Part shown: piece by piece, positions 53,408-62,871 of the stretch
How positions within the stretch are numbered: the stretch's first letter is position 1
Layout of the letters: each line of letters opens with the position of its first letter
Assembly (NCBI RefSeq): GCF_039621855.1
Contig: NZ_CP155071.1
Coordinates: 124,001 to 188,000, forward strand
Direction of reading: 5' to 3'
Origin: Erwinia sp. HDF1-3R
GTDB taxonomy: Bacteria > Pseudomonadota > Gammaproteobacteria > Enterobacterales > Enterobacteriaceae
Length of the DNA: 64,000 nt
Made by a program: the position numbers and the translations under genes
Notes under the pieces: generated by a model
Database searches by the model: none
What the model was told of the DNA's origin: nothing
Seen by the model: the letters and a program-made list of their open reading frames with translations, nothing else

Positions 53408-54928
53408 CTACTCCAGACTTTTATGCAGGTGTATAAGCAACCGGTCAATGCCCCGATAACTTACCGCTTCCTGCAGATGTTCGCGCTGAAGCTGTTCATC
53501 TCCCGCGAGATCGGCAATGGTTCTGGCCACTTTTAAGATGCGCTGCCACGCCCGCACGGACAGTCCCAGCTGATTAAGTACCTCCTCCAGCCACAATGCA
53601 TCCTGCCGTTCCAGCTGACAGGATTGATGAATCTCAGTGGGATTAAGATGTGCATTGATTTTTCCTCCCCTCATCATCTGCTTTTCCCGCGCCGCCAGCA
53701 CCCTTAGACGAACGACTTCGCTTCCTTCGCGCGCGATATGCGGATTACTCAGGGTGCCTGAGGGAAGCAGTGGAACCTCCAGTGAAAGATCAAAGCGATC
53801 GAGGAAAGGGCCGGACAGACGATTCAGATAGCGTAACGTTTGCTGCGGGGTGCAGAGATTATGAGGGCCGTGATAATGACCGCCGGGGCTGGGGTTCATT
53901 GCGGCGACCAGTTGAAAGCGGGCGGGGTAAGTCACCCGGGCGCGGGCACGCGAAATACAGATCTCGCCCGATTCGAGGGGTTCTCTCAATGCTTCAAGCG
54001 TCTTTCGGTCAAACTCGGGAAGCTCATCCAGAAAAAGTACGCCGTGATGGGCCAGTGAAATCTCTCCGGGCTTGGGGATTGAGCCGCCCCCCACCAGGGC
54101 ATAGCGTGATGAAGTATGATGAGGGGAGCGGAAAGGGCGCTGGCGCCACTGTCGCCGCATTGCGCCGATGCTGGAAAGGCTGGTGATCGCAGCGCTTTCA
54201 AGTGCTTCTGCGTCGCTCAGCGGAGGCATTAACCCGTTGAGTCTGGTTGCAAGCATGGTCTTTCCCGTGCCGGGTGGCCCTATCAGCAGCAGGTTATGTC
54301 CACCCGCAGCGGTGATTTCAAGTGCCCTTTTAGCCTGCTGCTGACCAATAATGTCCTGCAAATCTTCGCTCTGAGGCAGAGCATCCTGTTGGGTATATTG
54401 TGCTTTCCCAAGTGGTGACTGCCCATGGAGGAAGGCACATACCTCAAGCAGGTGCCCGGCGGTTAAGCTATTGCCGTTTTTGATTAATCCCACCTCGCTC
54501 AGGTTATCAGTAGAGAGAATAAGCTGGCGCTGGGCGGCGGAAGCCGCCAGAGCGGCGGGGATTGCGCCCTGTACGCCTCGCAGAGCGCCTGTAAGCGCCA
54601 GTTCACCCAGGAACTCATATTGGCTCAGTTTGTCCGCTGGAATCTGTTCAGAGGCGCCCAGAATGGCAATAGCAATGGGGAGATCGTAACGTCCTCCCTC
54701 TTTAGGCAGGTCAGCCGGTGCCAGGTTAACGGTGATACGCCGGGCAGGGAAGGTGAAGCCACAGTTAAGGATTGCACTTCGCACACGCTCGCGCGCTTCT
54801 TTGACCGTGGTTTCGGGCAGGCCGACCAGCACCAGCGCGGGCAAACCGTTACTCAGATGAACTTCTACGGATACCAGAGGGGCATCAACGCCGATTGCGG
54901 CACGGGTACAGGCTATGGATAGCGACAT
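53408..54928 (-). CDS. comM: ComM-family AAA+ ATPase (YifB)
   Basis: Magnesium-chelatase-like AAA+ protein; ComM homologues are hexameric helicases that help branch migration during natural transformation. The 506 residues are the usual length. The N-terminal ChlI/Lon-like domain begins SIACTRAAIGVDAPLVSVEV. Walker A GPPGTGKTM is near 217, Walker B LFLDELPEF near 300, followed by SRARARVTYPARFQLVAAMNP and FLDRFDL. The C-terminal domain ends AVSYRGIDRLL. Divergent from the ilv operon. It occurs also in non-competent species, so its role here is uncertain. Confidence 0.95.
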   Translation of the reverse strand: MSLSIACTRAAIGVDAPLVSVEVHLSNGLPALVLVGLPETTVKEARERVRSAILNCGFTFPARRITVNLAPADLPKEGGRYDLPIAIAILGASEQIPADKLSQYEFLGELALTGALRGVQGAIPAALAASAAQRQLILSTDNLSEVGLIKNGNSLTAGHLLEVCAFLHGQSPLGKAQYTQQDALPQSEDLQDIIGQQQAKRALEITAAGGHNLLLIGPPGTGKTMLATRLNGLMPPLSDAEALESAAITSLSSIGAMRRQWRQRPFRSPHHTSSRYALVGGGSIPKPGEISLAHHGVLFLDELPEFDRKTLEALREPLESGEICISRARARVTYPARFQLVAAMNPSPGGHYHGPHNLCTPQQTLRYLNRLSGPFLDRFDLSLEVPLLPSGTLSNPHIAREGSEVVRLRVLAAREKQMMRGGKINAHLNPTEIHQSCQLERQDALWLEEVLNQLGLSVRAWQRILKVARTIADLAGDEQLQREHLQEAVSYRGIDRLLIHLHKSLE

Positions 54929-55075
54929 ATCATCTCCTTATGACGTCATACCCTGCATCCATGCTGTACGTAAAACGAGCGCAAAGATCTGTTTCACCGA
55001 GCGACGCCGAAAAATTTATATTTTTTTTCGCATCATTACATGACGATCTTCAAAATGGATCCCGTTAATCAACCC

Positions 55076-55111
55076 ACCCAAACGCCGCACAACTCATTAC
55101 GGCGTGTGGGT
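55076..55111. other. Inverted repeat upstream of the ilv promoter
   Basis: Arms ACCCA-A-ACGCCG and CGGCGT-G-TGGGT pair over 11 of 12 positions around a 12-base loop, between comM and ilvL. It lies upstream of the ilv promoter and within the comM leader region. It could be a protein-binding site or an attenuating hairpin. Nearby (54929-55204) are long A/T runs and no gene. Confidence 0.6.
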
Positions 55112-55204
55112 AATGAATAATTCTCACTGTCTGCTTATTTCCTGAAAAATAGGGTTTTTTCTGGAAATCTCTCATGAGTGGCAAAAATTAAAACGTAAAA
55201 AAAG

Positions 55205-55232
55205 TTGAAAGGCCCGCAGAAACTGTGATAAC
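55205..55232 (+). promoter_or_regulatory. Probable ilvLGMEDA promoter
   Basis: TTGAAA (-35, 55205-55210) and GATAAC (-10, 55227-55232) with a 16-base spacer and an extended TGT before the -10, about 43 bases upstream of ilvL. The position is like that of the main E. coli ilvG promoter. The -10 is imperfect, so the call is moderate. Confidence 0.45.
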
Positions 55233-55274
55233 TCTGTAGGCATTACTTCGAACAAGCGAATATACAGAATACAA

Positions 55275-55373
55275 ATGAAAGCCCTCCTACGCGTCCTAAG
55301 CCTAGTCGTCATTAACGTCGTCGTGATTATTATCACGCCGTGCGGGGCTACGCTCGGAGGAAGAAAGGCTTAA
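55275..55373 (+). CDS. ilvL: ilv operon leader peptide
   Basis: A 32-residue leader peptide, the same length as in E. coli. It is loaded with regulatory codons: Leu at 4, 5, 8 and 10, Val at 7, 11, 12 and 15-17, Ile at 13 and 18-20, then TPCGATLGGRKA. Ribosome stalling at Ile, Val or Leu codons when charged tRNA is scarce would prevent the downstream attenuator hairpin at 55396-55430 from forming. Confidence 0.95.
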   Translation: MKALLRVLSLVVINVVVIIITPCGATLGGRKA

Positions 55374-55395
55374 AAATCAAGCCTGATTTCGAAAG

Positions 55396-55430
55396 AACCC
55401 CCGCACCGAAAGGTCCGGGGGTTTTTTTTT
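55396..55430 (+). terminator. ilv attenuator terminator
   Basis: Hairpin AACCCCCGCACC-GAAA-GGTCCGGGGGTT (one C-C mismatch) followed by nine T residues. It begins 22 bases after the ilvL stop and closes the leader; multivalent attenuation controls entry into ilvGMEDA. Confidence 0.92.
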
Positions 55431-55512
55431 GCAACTCATCAACGACAGAGGAACAGAAGATGAACAGTAGAATAAAATGCTGTTGTTCCCCACAAGAGGC
55501 GGGGAAATAACT

Positions 55513-57159
55513 ATGAATGGTGCTCAGTGGGTGGTTCAAGCGTTGCGTACGCAGGGTGTCGAAACAGTTTTCGGCTATCCCGGTGGTGCGATTATGCCGG
55601 TCTATGACGCGCTCTATGACGGTGGCGTCGAACACCTACTTTGCCGCCATGAACAGGGCGCTGCGATGGCTGCCATTGGCTATGCCAGGGCGACCGGTAA
55701 AGTGGGCGTCTGTATCGCAACGTCGGGTCCCGGTGCCACTAACCTGATTACCGGCCTGGCGGATGCGATGCTGGACTCAGTCCCACTGGTTGCCATCACG
55801 GGTCAGGTTTCAACCGCCGTGATCGGAACCGATGCCTTTCAGGAAATCGACGTGCTGGGCATGTCCCTCTCCTGCACGAAGCACAGCTTTCTGGTTCAGT
55901 CACTTAATGAGCTGCCGGAAATCATGGCTGAGGCATTTGCTATCGCCGCCTCCGGCCGCCCCGGCCCTGTGCTGATCGACATCCCTAAAGATATCCAGCT
56001 GGCCAGCGGCGACCTTACCGCCCATCTTGTTCCGGTTGAAGCCGAGGCCGAACATCCTCATCAGGCATTACAGCAGGCGCGCACTCTGCTGGCTCAGGCG
56101 GAAAAGCCGGTACTGTACGTCGGCGGTGGTGTGGGAATGGCGGGTGCCGTAGATGCCCTGCGCACCTTTGCCAAAGAGAGCGGCATTCCTGTTGTCGCTA
56201 CGCTTAAGGGCCTGGGGTCGCCGGACAGTGACGACCCCTGCTATCTGGGCATGTTAGGGATGCACGGAACGAAAGCGGCCAACCTGGCGGTGCAGCAGTG
56301 CGATCTGCTGATCGCCGTTGGCGCACGCTTTGATGACCGCGTAACGGGTAAACTTAACGCGTTCGCCCCCCATGCTCGCGTAATCCATATGGATGTCGAT
56401 CCTGCCGAACTGAACAAGCTGCGTCGGGCGCATATCGCCCTGCGCGGTGATCTCAATAAGCTGTTGCCGGATCTCTACCACCCGGTTGAAATCGACGCCT
56501 GGCGTGAACATGTGCAGGCCCTGAAGGCGGAACATGGCTGGCGCTACGATCATCCGGGGGATGCCATTTTCGCTCCGCTGTTCCTCAGGCAGCTCTCCGA
56601 CCGTAAACCCCGTAGCGCGGTGGTGACCACCGACGTCGGCCAGCATCAGATGTGGGCCGCCCAGCATATAAACCACACCCGCCCCGAAAACTTCATCACC
56701 TCCAGCGGGTTGGGAACCATGGGCTTTGGCCTGCCCGCAGCCGTTGGCGCACAGGTTGCGCGTCCCGACGATACGGTTATCTGCGTCTCTGGCGACGGCT
56801 CGTTCATGATGAACGTGCAGGAGCTGGGTACGATTAAGCGAAAAAAACTGCCGGTGAAGATCGTCCTGTTGGATAACCAACGCTTAGGGATGGTCCGCCA
56901 GTGGCAGGAGCTGTTCTTCTCCGAGCGCTACAGCGAAACGAATTTATCTGACAATCCCGATTTTCTGACCCTGGCTAGCGCCTTCGATATTCCCGGCCAG
57001 CGGATTACCCGTAAAGATGAGGTCGATGCGGCATTAGACGCTTTGCTACAGAGTGAAGGGCCTTACCTGCTCCATGTCGCCATAGACGAACATGAAAACG
57101 TCTGGCCCCTGGTGCCGCCGGGCGCCAGCAACGAACATATGATGGAGAAAACCTCATGA
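55513..57159 (+). CDS. ilvG: Acetohydroxy acid synthase II large subunit
   Basis: ThDP enzyme making acetolactate and acetohydroxybutyrate, the first shared step to valine, leucine and isoleucine. The 548 residues equal full-length E. coli IlvG, starting [18 protein letters not shown]; an upstream in-frame start at 55477 is in the leader. The catalytic Glu47 is in [15 protein letters not shown], and the ThDP/Mg motif is [14 protein letters not shown]. The frame is intact, unlike that of E. coli K-12. Overlaps ilvM by 4 bases. Confidence 0.97.
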   Translation: MNGAQWVVQALRTQGVETVFGYPGGAIMPVYDALYDGGVEHLLCRHEQGAAMAAIGYARATGKVGVCIATSGPGATNLITGLADAMLDSVPLVAITGQVSTAVIGTDAFQEIDVLGMSLSCTKHSFLVQSLNELPEIMAEAFAIAASGRPGPVLIDIPKDIQLASGDLTAHLVPVEAEAEHPHQALQQARTLLAQAEKPVLYVGGGVGMAGAVDALRTFAKESGIPVVATLKGLGSPDSDDPCYLGMLGMHGTKAANLAVQQCDLLIAVGARFDDRVTGKLNAFAPHARVIHMDVDPAELNKLRRAHIALRGDLNKLLPDLYHPVEIDAWREHVQALKAEHGWRYDHPGDAIFAPLFLRQLSDRKPRSAVVTTDVGQHQMWAAQHINHTRPENFITSSGLGTMGFGLPAAVGAQVARPDDTVICVSGDGSFMMNVQELGTIKRKKLPVKIVLLDNQRLGMVRQWQELFFSERYSETNLSDNPDFLTLASAFDIPGQRITRKDEVDAALDALLQSEGPYLLHVAIDEHENVWPLVPPGASNEHMMEKTS

Positions 57160-57413
57160 TGCAGCATCAATTGTCTATCGAAGCGCGTTTCCGACCCGAA
57201 ATACTGGAACGCATTCTCCGCGTGATCCGCCACCGTGGCTTTCAAATCTGCACCATGCATATGGCGGCAGGAGCGGGCAGCGACAATATTAATATTGAAA
57301 TGACCGTTGCCAGCCTCCGCCCGGTCGATTTACTGTCAACCCAGTTAACTAAATTGATGGATGTCGCGAGCGTCCAGATCCAACAACAGACAACACAACA
57401 AATCAGCGCCTGA
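57156..57413 (+). CDS. ilvM: Acetohydroxy acid synthase II small subunit
   Basis: 85-residue ACT-domain regulatory subunit of AHAS II (87 in E. coli). It starts [20 protein letters not shown] and keeps the [15 protein letters not shown] core. The ATGA overlap with ilvG suggests translational coupling, giving equal amounts of the two subunits. AHAS II is the valine-resistant isoenzyme in E. coli. Confidence 0.96.
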   Translation: MMQHQLSIEARFRPEILERILRVIRHRGFQICTMHMAAGAGSDNINIEMTVASLRPVDLLSTQLTKLMDVASVQIQQQTTQQISA

Positions 57414-57430
57414 GCGCAAAGGAAATAAGA

Positions 57431-58357
57431 ATGACGAAGAAAGCTGACTTTATCTGGTTCAATGGCGAGATGGTTAAGTGGGAAGAGGCGAAAGTCAGCG
57501 TTATGTCCCACGCGCTGCATTACGGTACGTCGGTGTTTGAAGGTGTTCGCTGCTACGACTCGCACAAAGGCCCGGTCGTCTTCCGCCACCGGGAACATAT
57601 GCAGCGCCTGCACGATTCGGCAAAAATCTATCGTTTCCCGGTCAGCCAGAGCGTGGATGAGCTGATGGAAGCCTGTCGCGAGGTGCTACGCGTCAACAAA
57701 CTGAAAAGCGCCTATATCCGTCCGCTGGTGTTCGTCGGTGACGTGGGTCTGGGCGTGAACCCGCCGGATGGCTACGAAACTGACGTGATCATTGCCGCCT
57801 TCCCGTGGGGCGCTTACCTGGGTGCTGAAGCGCTGGAACAGGGTATTGATGCGATGGTCTCTTCGTGGAACCGCGTGGCACCTAACACCCTGCCAACGGC
57901 GGCAAAAGCGGGCGGTAACTACCTCTCTTCACTGCTGGTCGGCAGTGAAGCGCGTCGTCACGGTTATCAGGAAGGCATTGCGCTGGATACACAGGGTTAT
58001 ATCTCTGAAGGTGCGGGCGAAAACCTGTTTGAAGTGAAAGATGGCATTCTGTTTACGCCTCCGTTCACCTCTTCAGCGCTGCCGGGCATCACCCGCGACG
58101 CCATTATCAAGCTGGCAAAAGATATGGGCATCGAAGTGCGCGAGCAGGTGCTGTCACGCGAATCCCTCTACCTGGCCGATGAGGTATTTATGTCCGGTAC
58201 GGCTGCTGAAATTACCCCGGTACGTAGCGTGGATGGTATCCAGGTCGGTGAAGGCAAGCGCGGTCCGGTTACTGCCCGCATTCAGTCTGCCTTCTTCGGC
58301 CTGTTCACTGGCGAAACAGAAGACAAATGGGGCTGGCTGGATTCGGTTAACCCATAA
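57431..58357 (+). CDS. ilvE: Branched-chain amino acid aminotransferase
   Basis: PLP transaminase for the last step to valine, leucine and isoleucine. The 308 residues compare with 309 in E. coli. Start MTKKADFIWFNGEMVKWEEA, the phosphate-binding YIRPLVFVGDVGLG region, the Schiff-base Lys in AAKAGGNYLSS near 160, and the fold-type IV signature EGAGENLFEVKDG through LPGITRD are visible. AGGAAATAAGA precedes the ATG, 17 bases after ilvM. Confidence 0.98.
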   Translation: MTKKADFIWFNGEMVKWEEAKVSVMSHALHYGTSVFEGVRCYDSHKGPVVFRHREHMQRLHDSAKIYRFPVSQSVDELMEACREVLRVNKLKSAYIRPLVFVGDVGLGVNPPDGYETDVIIAAFPWGAYLGAEALEQGIDAMVSSWNRVAPNTLPTAAKAGGNYLSSLLVGSEARRHGYQEGIALDTQGYISEGAGENLFEVKDGILFTPPFTSSALPGITRDAIIKLAKDMGIEVREQVLSRESLYLADEVFMSGTAAEITPVRSVDGIQVGEGKRGPVTARIQSAFFGLFTGETEDKWGWLDSVNP

Positions 58358-58372
58358 TAAAAAAATACCTGA

Positions 58373-58394
58373 GCGGGCGGCAGATGACGCCCGC
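58373..58394 (+). repeat. Intercistronic hairpin ilvE-ilvD
   Basis: Perfect 7-bp inverted repeat GCGGGCG / CGCCCGC with loop GCAGATGA. The loop matches the hairpin at 4793-4818 (GCAGATGT), suggesting one dispersed palindrome family. It has no T-tract. The ilvD Shine-Dalgarno sequence (TGGAG) follows 15 bases downstream. Confidence 0.6.
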
Positions 58395-58420
58395 GCACTA
58401 TCTGATCCTGGAGTATGAGC

Positions 58421-60271
58421 ATGCCTAAGTTACGTTCCGCTACCACCACACATGGCCGCAATATGGCCGGTGCCCGTGCCCTCTGGCGCGCTACTGGAAT
58501 GACCGACGATGATTTCGGTAAGCCAATCATTGCGGTAGTTAACTCCTTTACCCAGTTCGTACCGGGCCACGTTCACCTGCGCGACATGGGTAAATTGGTC
58601 GCTGAGCAGATTGAAGCGTCCGGCGGCGTGGCAAAAGAGTTCAACACTATTGCGGTGGATGATGGGATCGCGATGGGGCATGGCGGCATGCTTTACTCCC
58701 TGCCGTCGCGTGAATTGATTGCAGACTCGGTCGAGTACATGGTGAATGCGCACTGTGCCGATGCGATGGTCTGTATCTCCAACTGCGACAAAATCACCCC
58801 GGGAATGCTGATGGCTTCCCTGCGTCTGAATATTCCAGTGATCTTCGTTTCTGGCGGCCCGATGGAAGCCGGTAAAACTAAGCTCTCTGACAAAATCATC
58901 AAGCTGGATCTGGTCGATGCGATGATCCAGGGCGCTAACCCGAACGTTAGCGATGCCGACAGCGAGCAGATCGAACGCTCCGCGTGCCCGACCTGTGGTT
59001 CCTGTTCCGGTATGTTTACCGCCAACTCAATGAACTGCCTGACCGAAGCGCTGGGCCTTTCCCAGCCGGGTAACGGTTCGCTTCTGGCAACTCATGCCGA
59101 CCGTAAAGATCTGTTCCTGAATGCCGGCAAGCGCATTGTTGAACTGACCAAACGCTGGTATCAGCAGGATGATGAAAGCGCGCTGCCGCGTAACATCGCC
59201 AATAAAGCGGCTTTCGAGAACGCCATGACGCTGGATATCGCCATGGGCGGTTCCACTAACACCGTTCTGCACCTGCTGGCCGCTGCGCTGGAAGGTGATA
59301 TCGACTTCAATATGTCTGACATCGACCGTCTGTCACGCAAAGTGCCGCACCTGTGTAAAGTGGCGCCGAGCACCCCGAAATACCATATGGAAGACGTGCA
59401 CCGCGCAGGTGGCGTATTCGGTATCCTCGGCGAATTAAGCCGAGCCGGCCTGATGGATCAAAGCGTTCGTAACGTGCTGGGTCTGACTCTGCAGGAAACG
59501 CTGGACCAGTACGACATCATGCTGACCAAAGATGAAGACGTGAAGAAAATGTTCCGTGCCGGCCCGGCCGGTATCCGCACCACTCAGGCGTTCTCTCAGG
59601 ATTGCCGTTGGGAAACGCTGGATGACGATCGTAAAGAAGGCTGTATTCGCACACGTGAATTCGCCTTTAGCCAGGACGGTGGTCTGGCCGTGCTGTACGG
59701 TAACCTCGCTGAAGATGGCTGCATCGTTAAAACTGCGGGCGTGGAAAAAGAGAGCCACACCTTCCGTGGTCCGGCCAAAGTTTACGAAAGCCAGGATGAT
59801 GCCGTTGCGGCGATCCTGGGTGGCAAAGTGGTTGCCGGTGATGTGGTTGTAATCCGTTACGAAGGGCCTAAAGGCGGACCGGGCATGCAGGAAATGCTTT
59901 ACCCGACCACCTATCTGAAATCGATGGGCCTGGGTAAAAGCTGTGCGCTGATCACCGATGGACGCTTCTCGGGCGGGACCTCCGGCCTGTCAATTGGCCA
60001 TGCTTCACCAGAAGCGGCCAGCGGCGGAACCATTGCGCTGGTCAGAGACGGCGATATGATTGACATCAATATTCCTAATCGCGGCATCAGGGTTGATGTG
60101 CCTGATAACGTGCTGCATGCCCGTCGTGAAGAAGAAGAAGCCCGCGGTAGCGAGGCCTACACGCCACATGGTCGTGAGCGTGAAGTCTCCTTCGCCCTGC
60201 GCGCCTACGCCTTACTGGCAACCAGCGCGGATAAAGGCGCTGTCCGTGATAAGAGCAAGCTGGGAGGCTAA
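58421..60271 (+). CDS. ilvD: Dihydroxy-acid dehydratase
   Basis: Iron-sulfur dehydratase making the 2-keto acids for valine and isoleucine. The ATG at 58421 gives 616 residues, the E. coli length; GGAG is 7 bases upstream, while an ATG at 58415 sits too close to it. Cluster-binding cysteines are in [12 protein letters not shown] and [14 protein letters not shown]. The signature [23 protein letters not shown] is kept in two neighbouring parts. Oxygen-sensitive cluster expected. Between ilvE and ilvA. Confidence 0.98.
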   Translation: MPKLRSATTTHGRNMAGARALWRATGMTDDDFGKPIIAVVNSFTQFVPGHVHLRDMGKLVAEQIEASGGVAKEFNTIAVDDGIAMGHGGMLYSLPSRELIADSVEYMVNAHCADAMVCISNCDKITPGMLMASLRLNIPVIFVSGGPMEAGKTKLSDKIIKLDLVDAMIQGANPNVSDADSEQIERSACPTCGSCSGMFTANSMNCLTEALGLSQPGNGSLLATHADRKDLFLNAGKRIVELTKRWYQQDDESALPRNIANKAAFENAMTLDIAMGGSTNTVLHLLAAALEGDIDFNMSDIDRLSRKVPHLCKVAPSTPKYHMEDVHRAGGVFGILGELSRAGLMDQSVRNVLGLTLQETLDQYDIMLTKDEDVKKMFRAGPAGIRTTQAFSQDCRWETLDDDRKEGCIRTREFAFSQDGGLAVLYGNLAEDGCIVKTAGVEKESHTFRGPAKVYESQDDAVAAILGGKVVAGDVVVIRYEGPKGGPGMQEMLYPTTYLKSMGLGKSCALITDGRFSGGTSGLSIGHASPEAASGGTIALVRDGDMIDINIPNRGIRVDVPDNVLHARREEEEARGSEAYTPHGREREVSFALRAYALLATSADKGAVRDKSKLGG

Positions 60272-60276
60272 AAACG

Positions 60277-61821
60277 ATGGCTGAATCTCATCCGCTATCC
60301 GCTCAGCCCAGTGGAGCTGAGTATCTGCGTGCGGTTCTGCGTTCTCCCGTTTATGAGGTGGCGCAGGTCACCCCGTTGCAGAAAATGGAGAAGATCTCTT
60401 CCCGGCTCGGCAATACGATTCTGGTAAAGCGTGAAGACAGGCAGCCGGTACACAGCTTCAAGCTGCGCGGCGCATATGCCATGATCGCCTCTCTGAATGC
60501 GCAGCAGCGGGCAGCGGGTGTCGTCACCGCGTCGGCGGGCAACCATGCCCAGGGCGTGGCGCTGTCGGCAACGCGTCTGGGGATAAAATCGCTGATCGTA
60601 ATGCCGGTGACTACCGCCGATATCAAAGTTGAGGCGGTAAGGGCATTTGGCGGTGAGGCTTATCTGTTTGGGGCCAACTTCGACGAGGCGAGGGGGAAAG
60701 CCCTCGAAATGGCGGAACAGAGCGGCTACACCTTTATCCCGCCGTTCGATCACCCCATGGTCATAGCCGGTCAGGGCACGCTGGCAATGGAGCTGCTCCA
60801 GCAGGATGCGCATATCGATCGCGTATTTGTGCCGGTGGGCGGCGGCGGCCTGGCAGCGGGCGTGGCGGTACTGATCAAACAGCTGATGCCGCAGATCAAA
60901 GTGATCGGCGTCGAGGCGGAGGATTCTGCCTGCCTGAAAGCGGCGCTTGAGGCCGGTGAACCGGTCGATCTGTCCCGCGTCGGGCTGTTTGCCGAGGGCG
61001 TAGCGGTCAGGCGTATCGGCAGCGAAACCTTCCGGCTCTGTCAGCAGTACCTGGACGACATCGTCACCGTTGACAGTGATGCGATCTGCGCGGCGGTGAA
61101 GGATCTGTTTGAGGATACGCGGGCCATAGCGGAACCCTCAGGGGCGCTGGCGCTGGCGGGAATGAAGAAATATATCCAGCAGCACCAGATCAAAGGTGAG
61201 CGGCTGGCCCACGTGCTGTCCGGGGCTAACGTTAACTTCCATGCTTTACGTTATGTATCAGAACGCTGCGAGCTGGGTGAGCAACGCGAAGCGCTGCTGG
61301 CGGTCACCATCCCTGAGCAGCAAGGGAGCTTCCTGCGATTTTGCCAGATCCTCGGTGGCCGCGCGGTCACGGAGTTCAACTATCGCTATGCCAGCCCGGA
61401 TAGCGCCTGCATTTTTGTCGGCGTACGGCTGTCCCGTGGTGTGGAAGAGCGCAGCGAAATCCTGCATCAGCTTGAGGCGGGTGGTTACAAGGTGGTCGAT
61501 CTCTCCGATGATGAGATGGCCAAGCTGCACGTCCGCTATATGGTGGGTGGGCGGCCTGGAAAACCCCTGCGGGAGAAGCTGTTCAGCTTTGAATTTCCTG
61601 AAGCGCCTGGCGCGCTTCTGCGCTTCCTGCAAACGCTGGGGACACACTGGAATATTTCGCTGTTCCACTATCGCAGCCACGGCACCGACTATGGTCGCGT
61701 ACTGGCGGCCTTTGAACTGAGCGACAATGAACCACAGTTTGCGGAGCATCTGGCGGCGCTGGGTTACGATTTCCATGATGAAACCAGTAACCCTGCGTTT
61801 CGCTTCTTCCTGGCGGGTTAG
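60277..61821 (+). CDS. ilvA: Threonine deaminase (biosynthetic)
   Basis: PLP enzyme converting threonine to 2-oxobutyrate, the committed step to isoleucine. The 514 residues equal E. coli IlvA. The Schiff-base Lys62 is in SFKLRGAYAMI; the Gly-rich phosphate loop is VGGGGLAAGVA. The C-terminal third holds two ACT-like domains (EQREALLAVTIPEQQGSF and REKLFSFEFPEAPGALL) that bind isoleucine and valine for feedback control. GGGAGG precedes the ATG. Last gene of the operon; it ends 2 bases before the ilvY stop. Confidence 0.98.
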   Translation: MAESHPLSAQPSGAEYLRAVLRSPVYEVAQVTPLQKMEKISSRLGNTILVKREDRQPVHSFKLRGAYAMIASLNAQQRAAGVVTASAGNHAQGVALSATRLGIKSLIVMPVTTADIKVEAVRAFGGEAYLFGANFDEARGKALEMAEQSGYTFIPPFDHPMVIAGQGTLAMELLQQDAHIDRVFVPVGGGGLAAGVAVLIKQLMPQIKVIGVEAEDSACLKAALEAGEPVDLSRVGLFAEGVAVRRIGSETFRLCQQYLDDIVTVDSDAICAAVKDLFEDTRAIAEPSGALALAGMKKYIQQHQIKGERLAHVLSGANVNFHALRYVSERCELGEQREALLAVTIPEQQGSFLRFCQILGGRAVTEFNYRYASPDSACIFVGVRLSRGVEERSEILHQLEAGGYKVVDLSDDEMAKLHVRYMVGGRPGKPLREKLFSFEFPEAPGALLRFLQTLGTHWNISLFHYRSHGTDYGRVLAAFELSDNEPQFAEHLAALGYDFHDETSNPAFRFFLAG

Positions 61822-61823
61822 GC

Positions 61824-62705
61824 TTACATCAGGCTCCAGAACGCGTCGATAAGCGGTTCGTTAAGCCGCTTCTTCTGCACGCAGATGCCCAGCTCAAAGG
61901 GGGCGACCATCTCGACGTTGTCCAGCTCGAGAATGCGATTGCGTATCGGCTCCGGGCTGTTTTCCAGCACCACATCCGGCAGCAGCGCTATGCCGCAGCC
62001 CAGTGCCACCATCGAAACAATGGCTTCGTGGCCGGAGACGGTGGCGTAAATCAGCGGATTAGGAATGCGCTGGCGGCGGAACCACAGGTCAATGCGCTGC
62101 CGGGCAGGCCCCTGGTCGGGCAGGATAAACGGAATTTGCGACCAGTCCGGGTCAGGCTGGGTGGCCTGGCTGCGTACCGGACAGGGTAGCGCGGGCGCTA
62201 TCAGGATCAGCGGGATAAGCCCCAGCGGCATAAAGCCGATGCTGGCAGGCAGGGTTGCCGGGCGACCTGCAATAGCAATGTCCGCCTCGGTGCCCTGCAC
62301 TTTATCCACGGCATCCGCCGCATCGCCGGTGGTGAGTTTGATTTCAACAAGCGGATGTTCGGCACGGAAGCGGTCGAGGATCGGCGGCAGATGGCTGTAG
62401 GCTGCCGTCACCGAACAGAACAGCCTTAGCTCGCCGCTGAGCGACGGCCCATGCTGGCCGAGAGTATGGCGAAGCTGCTGATATTGCAGCAGCGTCTGCT
62501 GGGCGAACTGGCGCAGTTCCTCACCCGCATCGGTCAGCGTAACGGTGCGGTTATCACGCAGGAAAAGCGGCTGGCCGAGATCTTCTTCCAGCCGCTGGAT
62601 CTGCCGCGACAGCGTGGACGGGCTGACGTGCATGGCGCGGGCGCTGCGGCCAAAGTGACGGCTTTCGGCAAGGTGGAGAAACAGTTTAAGGTCACGCAGA
62701 TCCAT
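61824..62705 (-). CDS. ilvY: LysR-family activator IlvY
   Basis: Activates ilvC when its inducers acetolactate or acetohydroxybutyrate accumulate. The 293 residues compare with 297 in E. coli. The winged helix is MDLRDLKLFLHLAESRHFGR with PSTLSRQIQRLEEDLGQPLF. The effector domain includes TGDAADAVDKVQGTEADIAI and VALGCGIALLPDVV. Divergent from ilvC across a region with matching inverted repeats. Confidence 0.95.
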   Translation of the reverse strand: MDLRDLKLFLHLAESRHFGRSARAMHVSPSTLSRQIQRLEEDLGQPLFLRDNRTVTLTDAGEELRQFAQQTLLQYQQLRHTLGQHGPSLSGELRLFCSVTAAYSHLPPILDRFRAEHPLVEIKLTTGDAADAVDKVQGTEADIAIAGRPATLPASIGFMPLGLIPLILIAPALPCPVRSQATQPDPDWSQIPFILPDQGPARQRIDLWFRRQRIPNPLIYATVSGHEAIVSMVALGCGIALLPDVVLENSPEPIRNRILELDNVEMVAPFELGICVQKKRLNEPLIDAFWSLM

Positions 62706-62727
62706 AGGCTTCAGGTCTCGTTTTAAC

Positions 62728-62744
62728 GTTGCATTTTATGCAAC
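62728..62744. promoter_or_regulatory. Likely IlvY operator between ilvY and ilvC
   Basis: Perfect inverted repeat GTTGCAT-TTT-ATGCAAC in the 166-base divergent gap. A second, weaker dyad (ATTG...CAAT, 62749-62765) lies one to two helical turns to the right. Two tandem operators are the known pattern for IlvY, giving self-repression and ilvC activation. Confidence 0.65.
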
Positions 62745-62871
62745 ATGATATTGTTAATATATCAATTTCAGCAATGCATTTCCTGTCATATGATGGGGAA
62801 CAGACAGGGTGAGCCGGGATGCGGCGACACCGATAAATAAAATGCGAAACACAACCTCATACGGAGTACCC

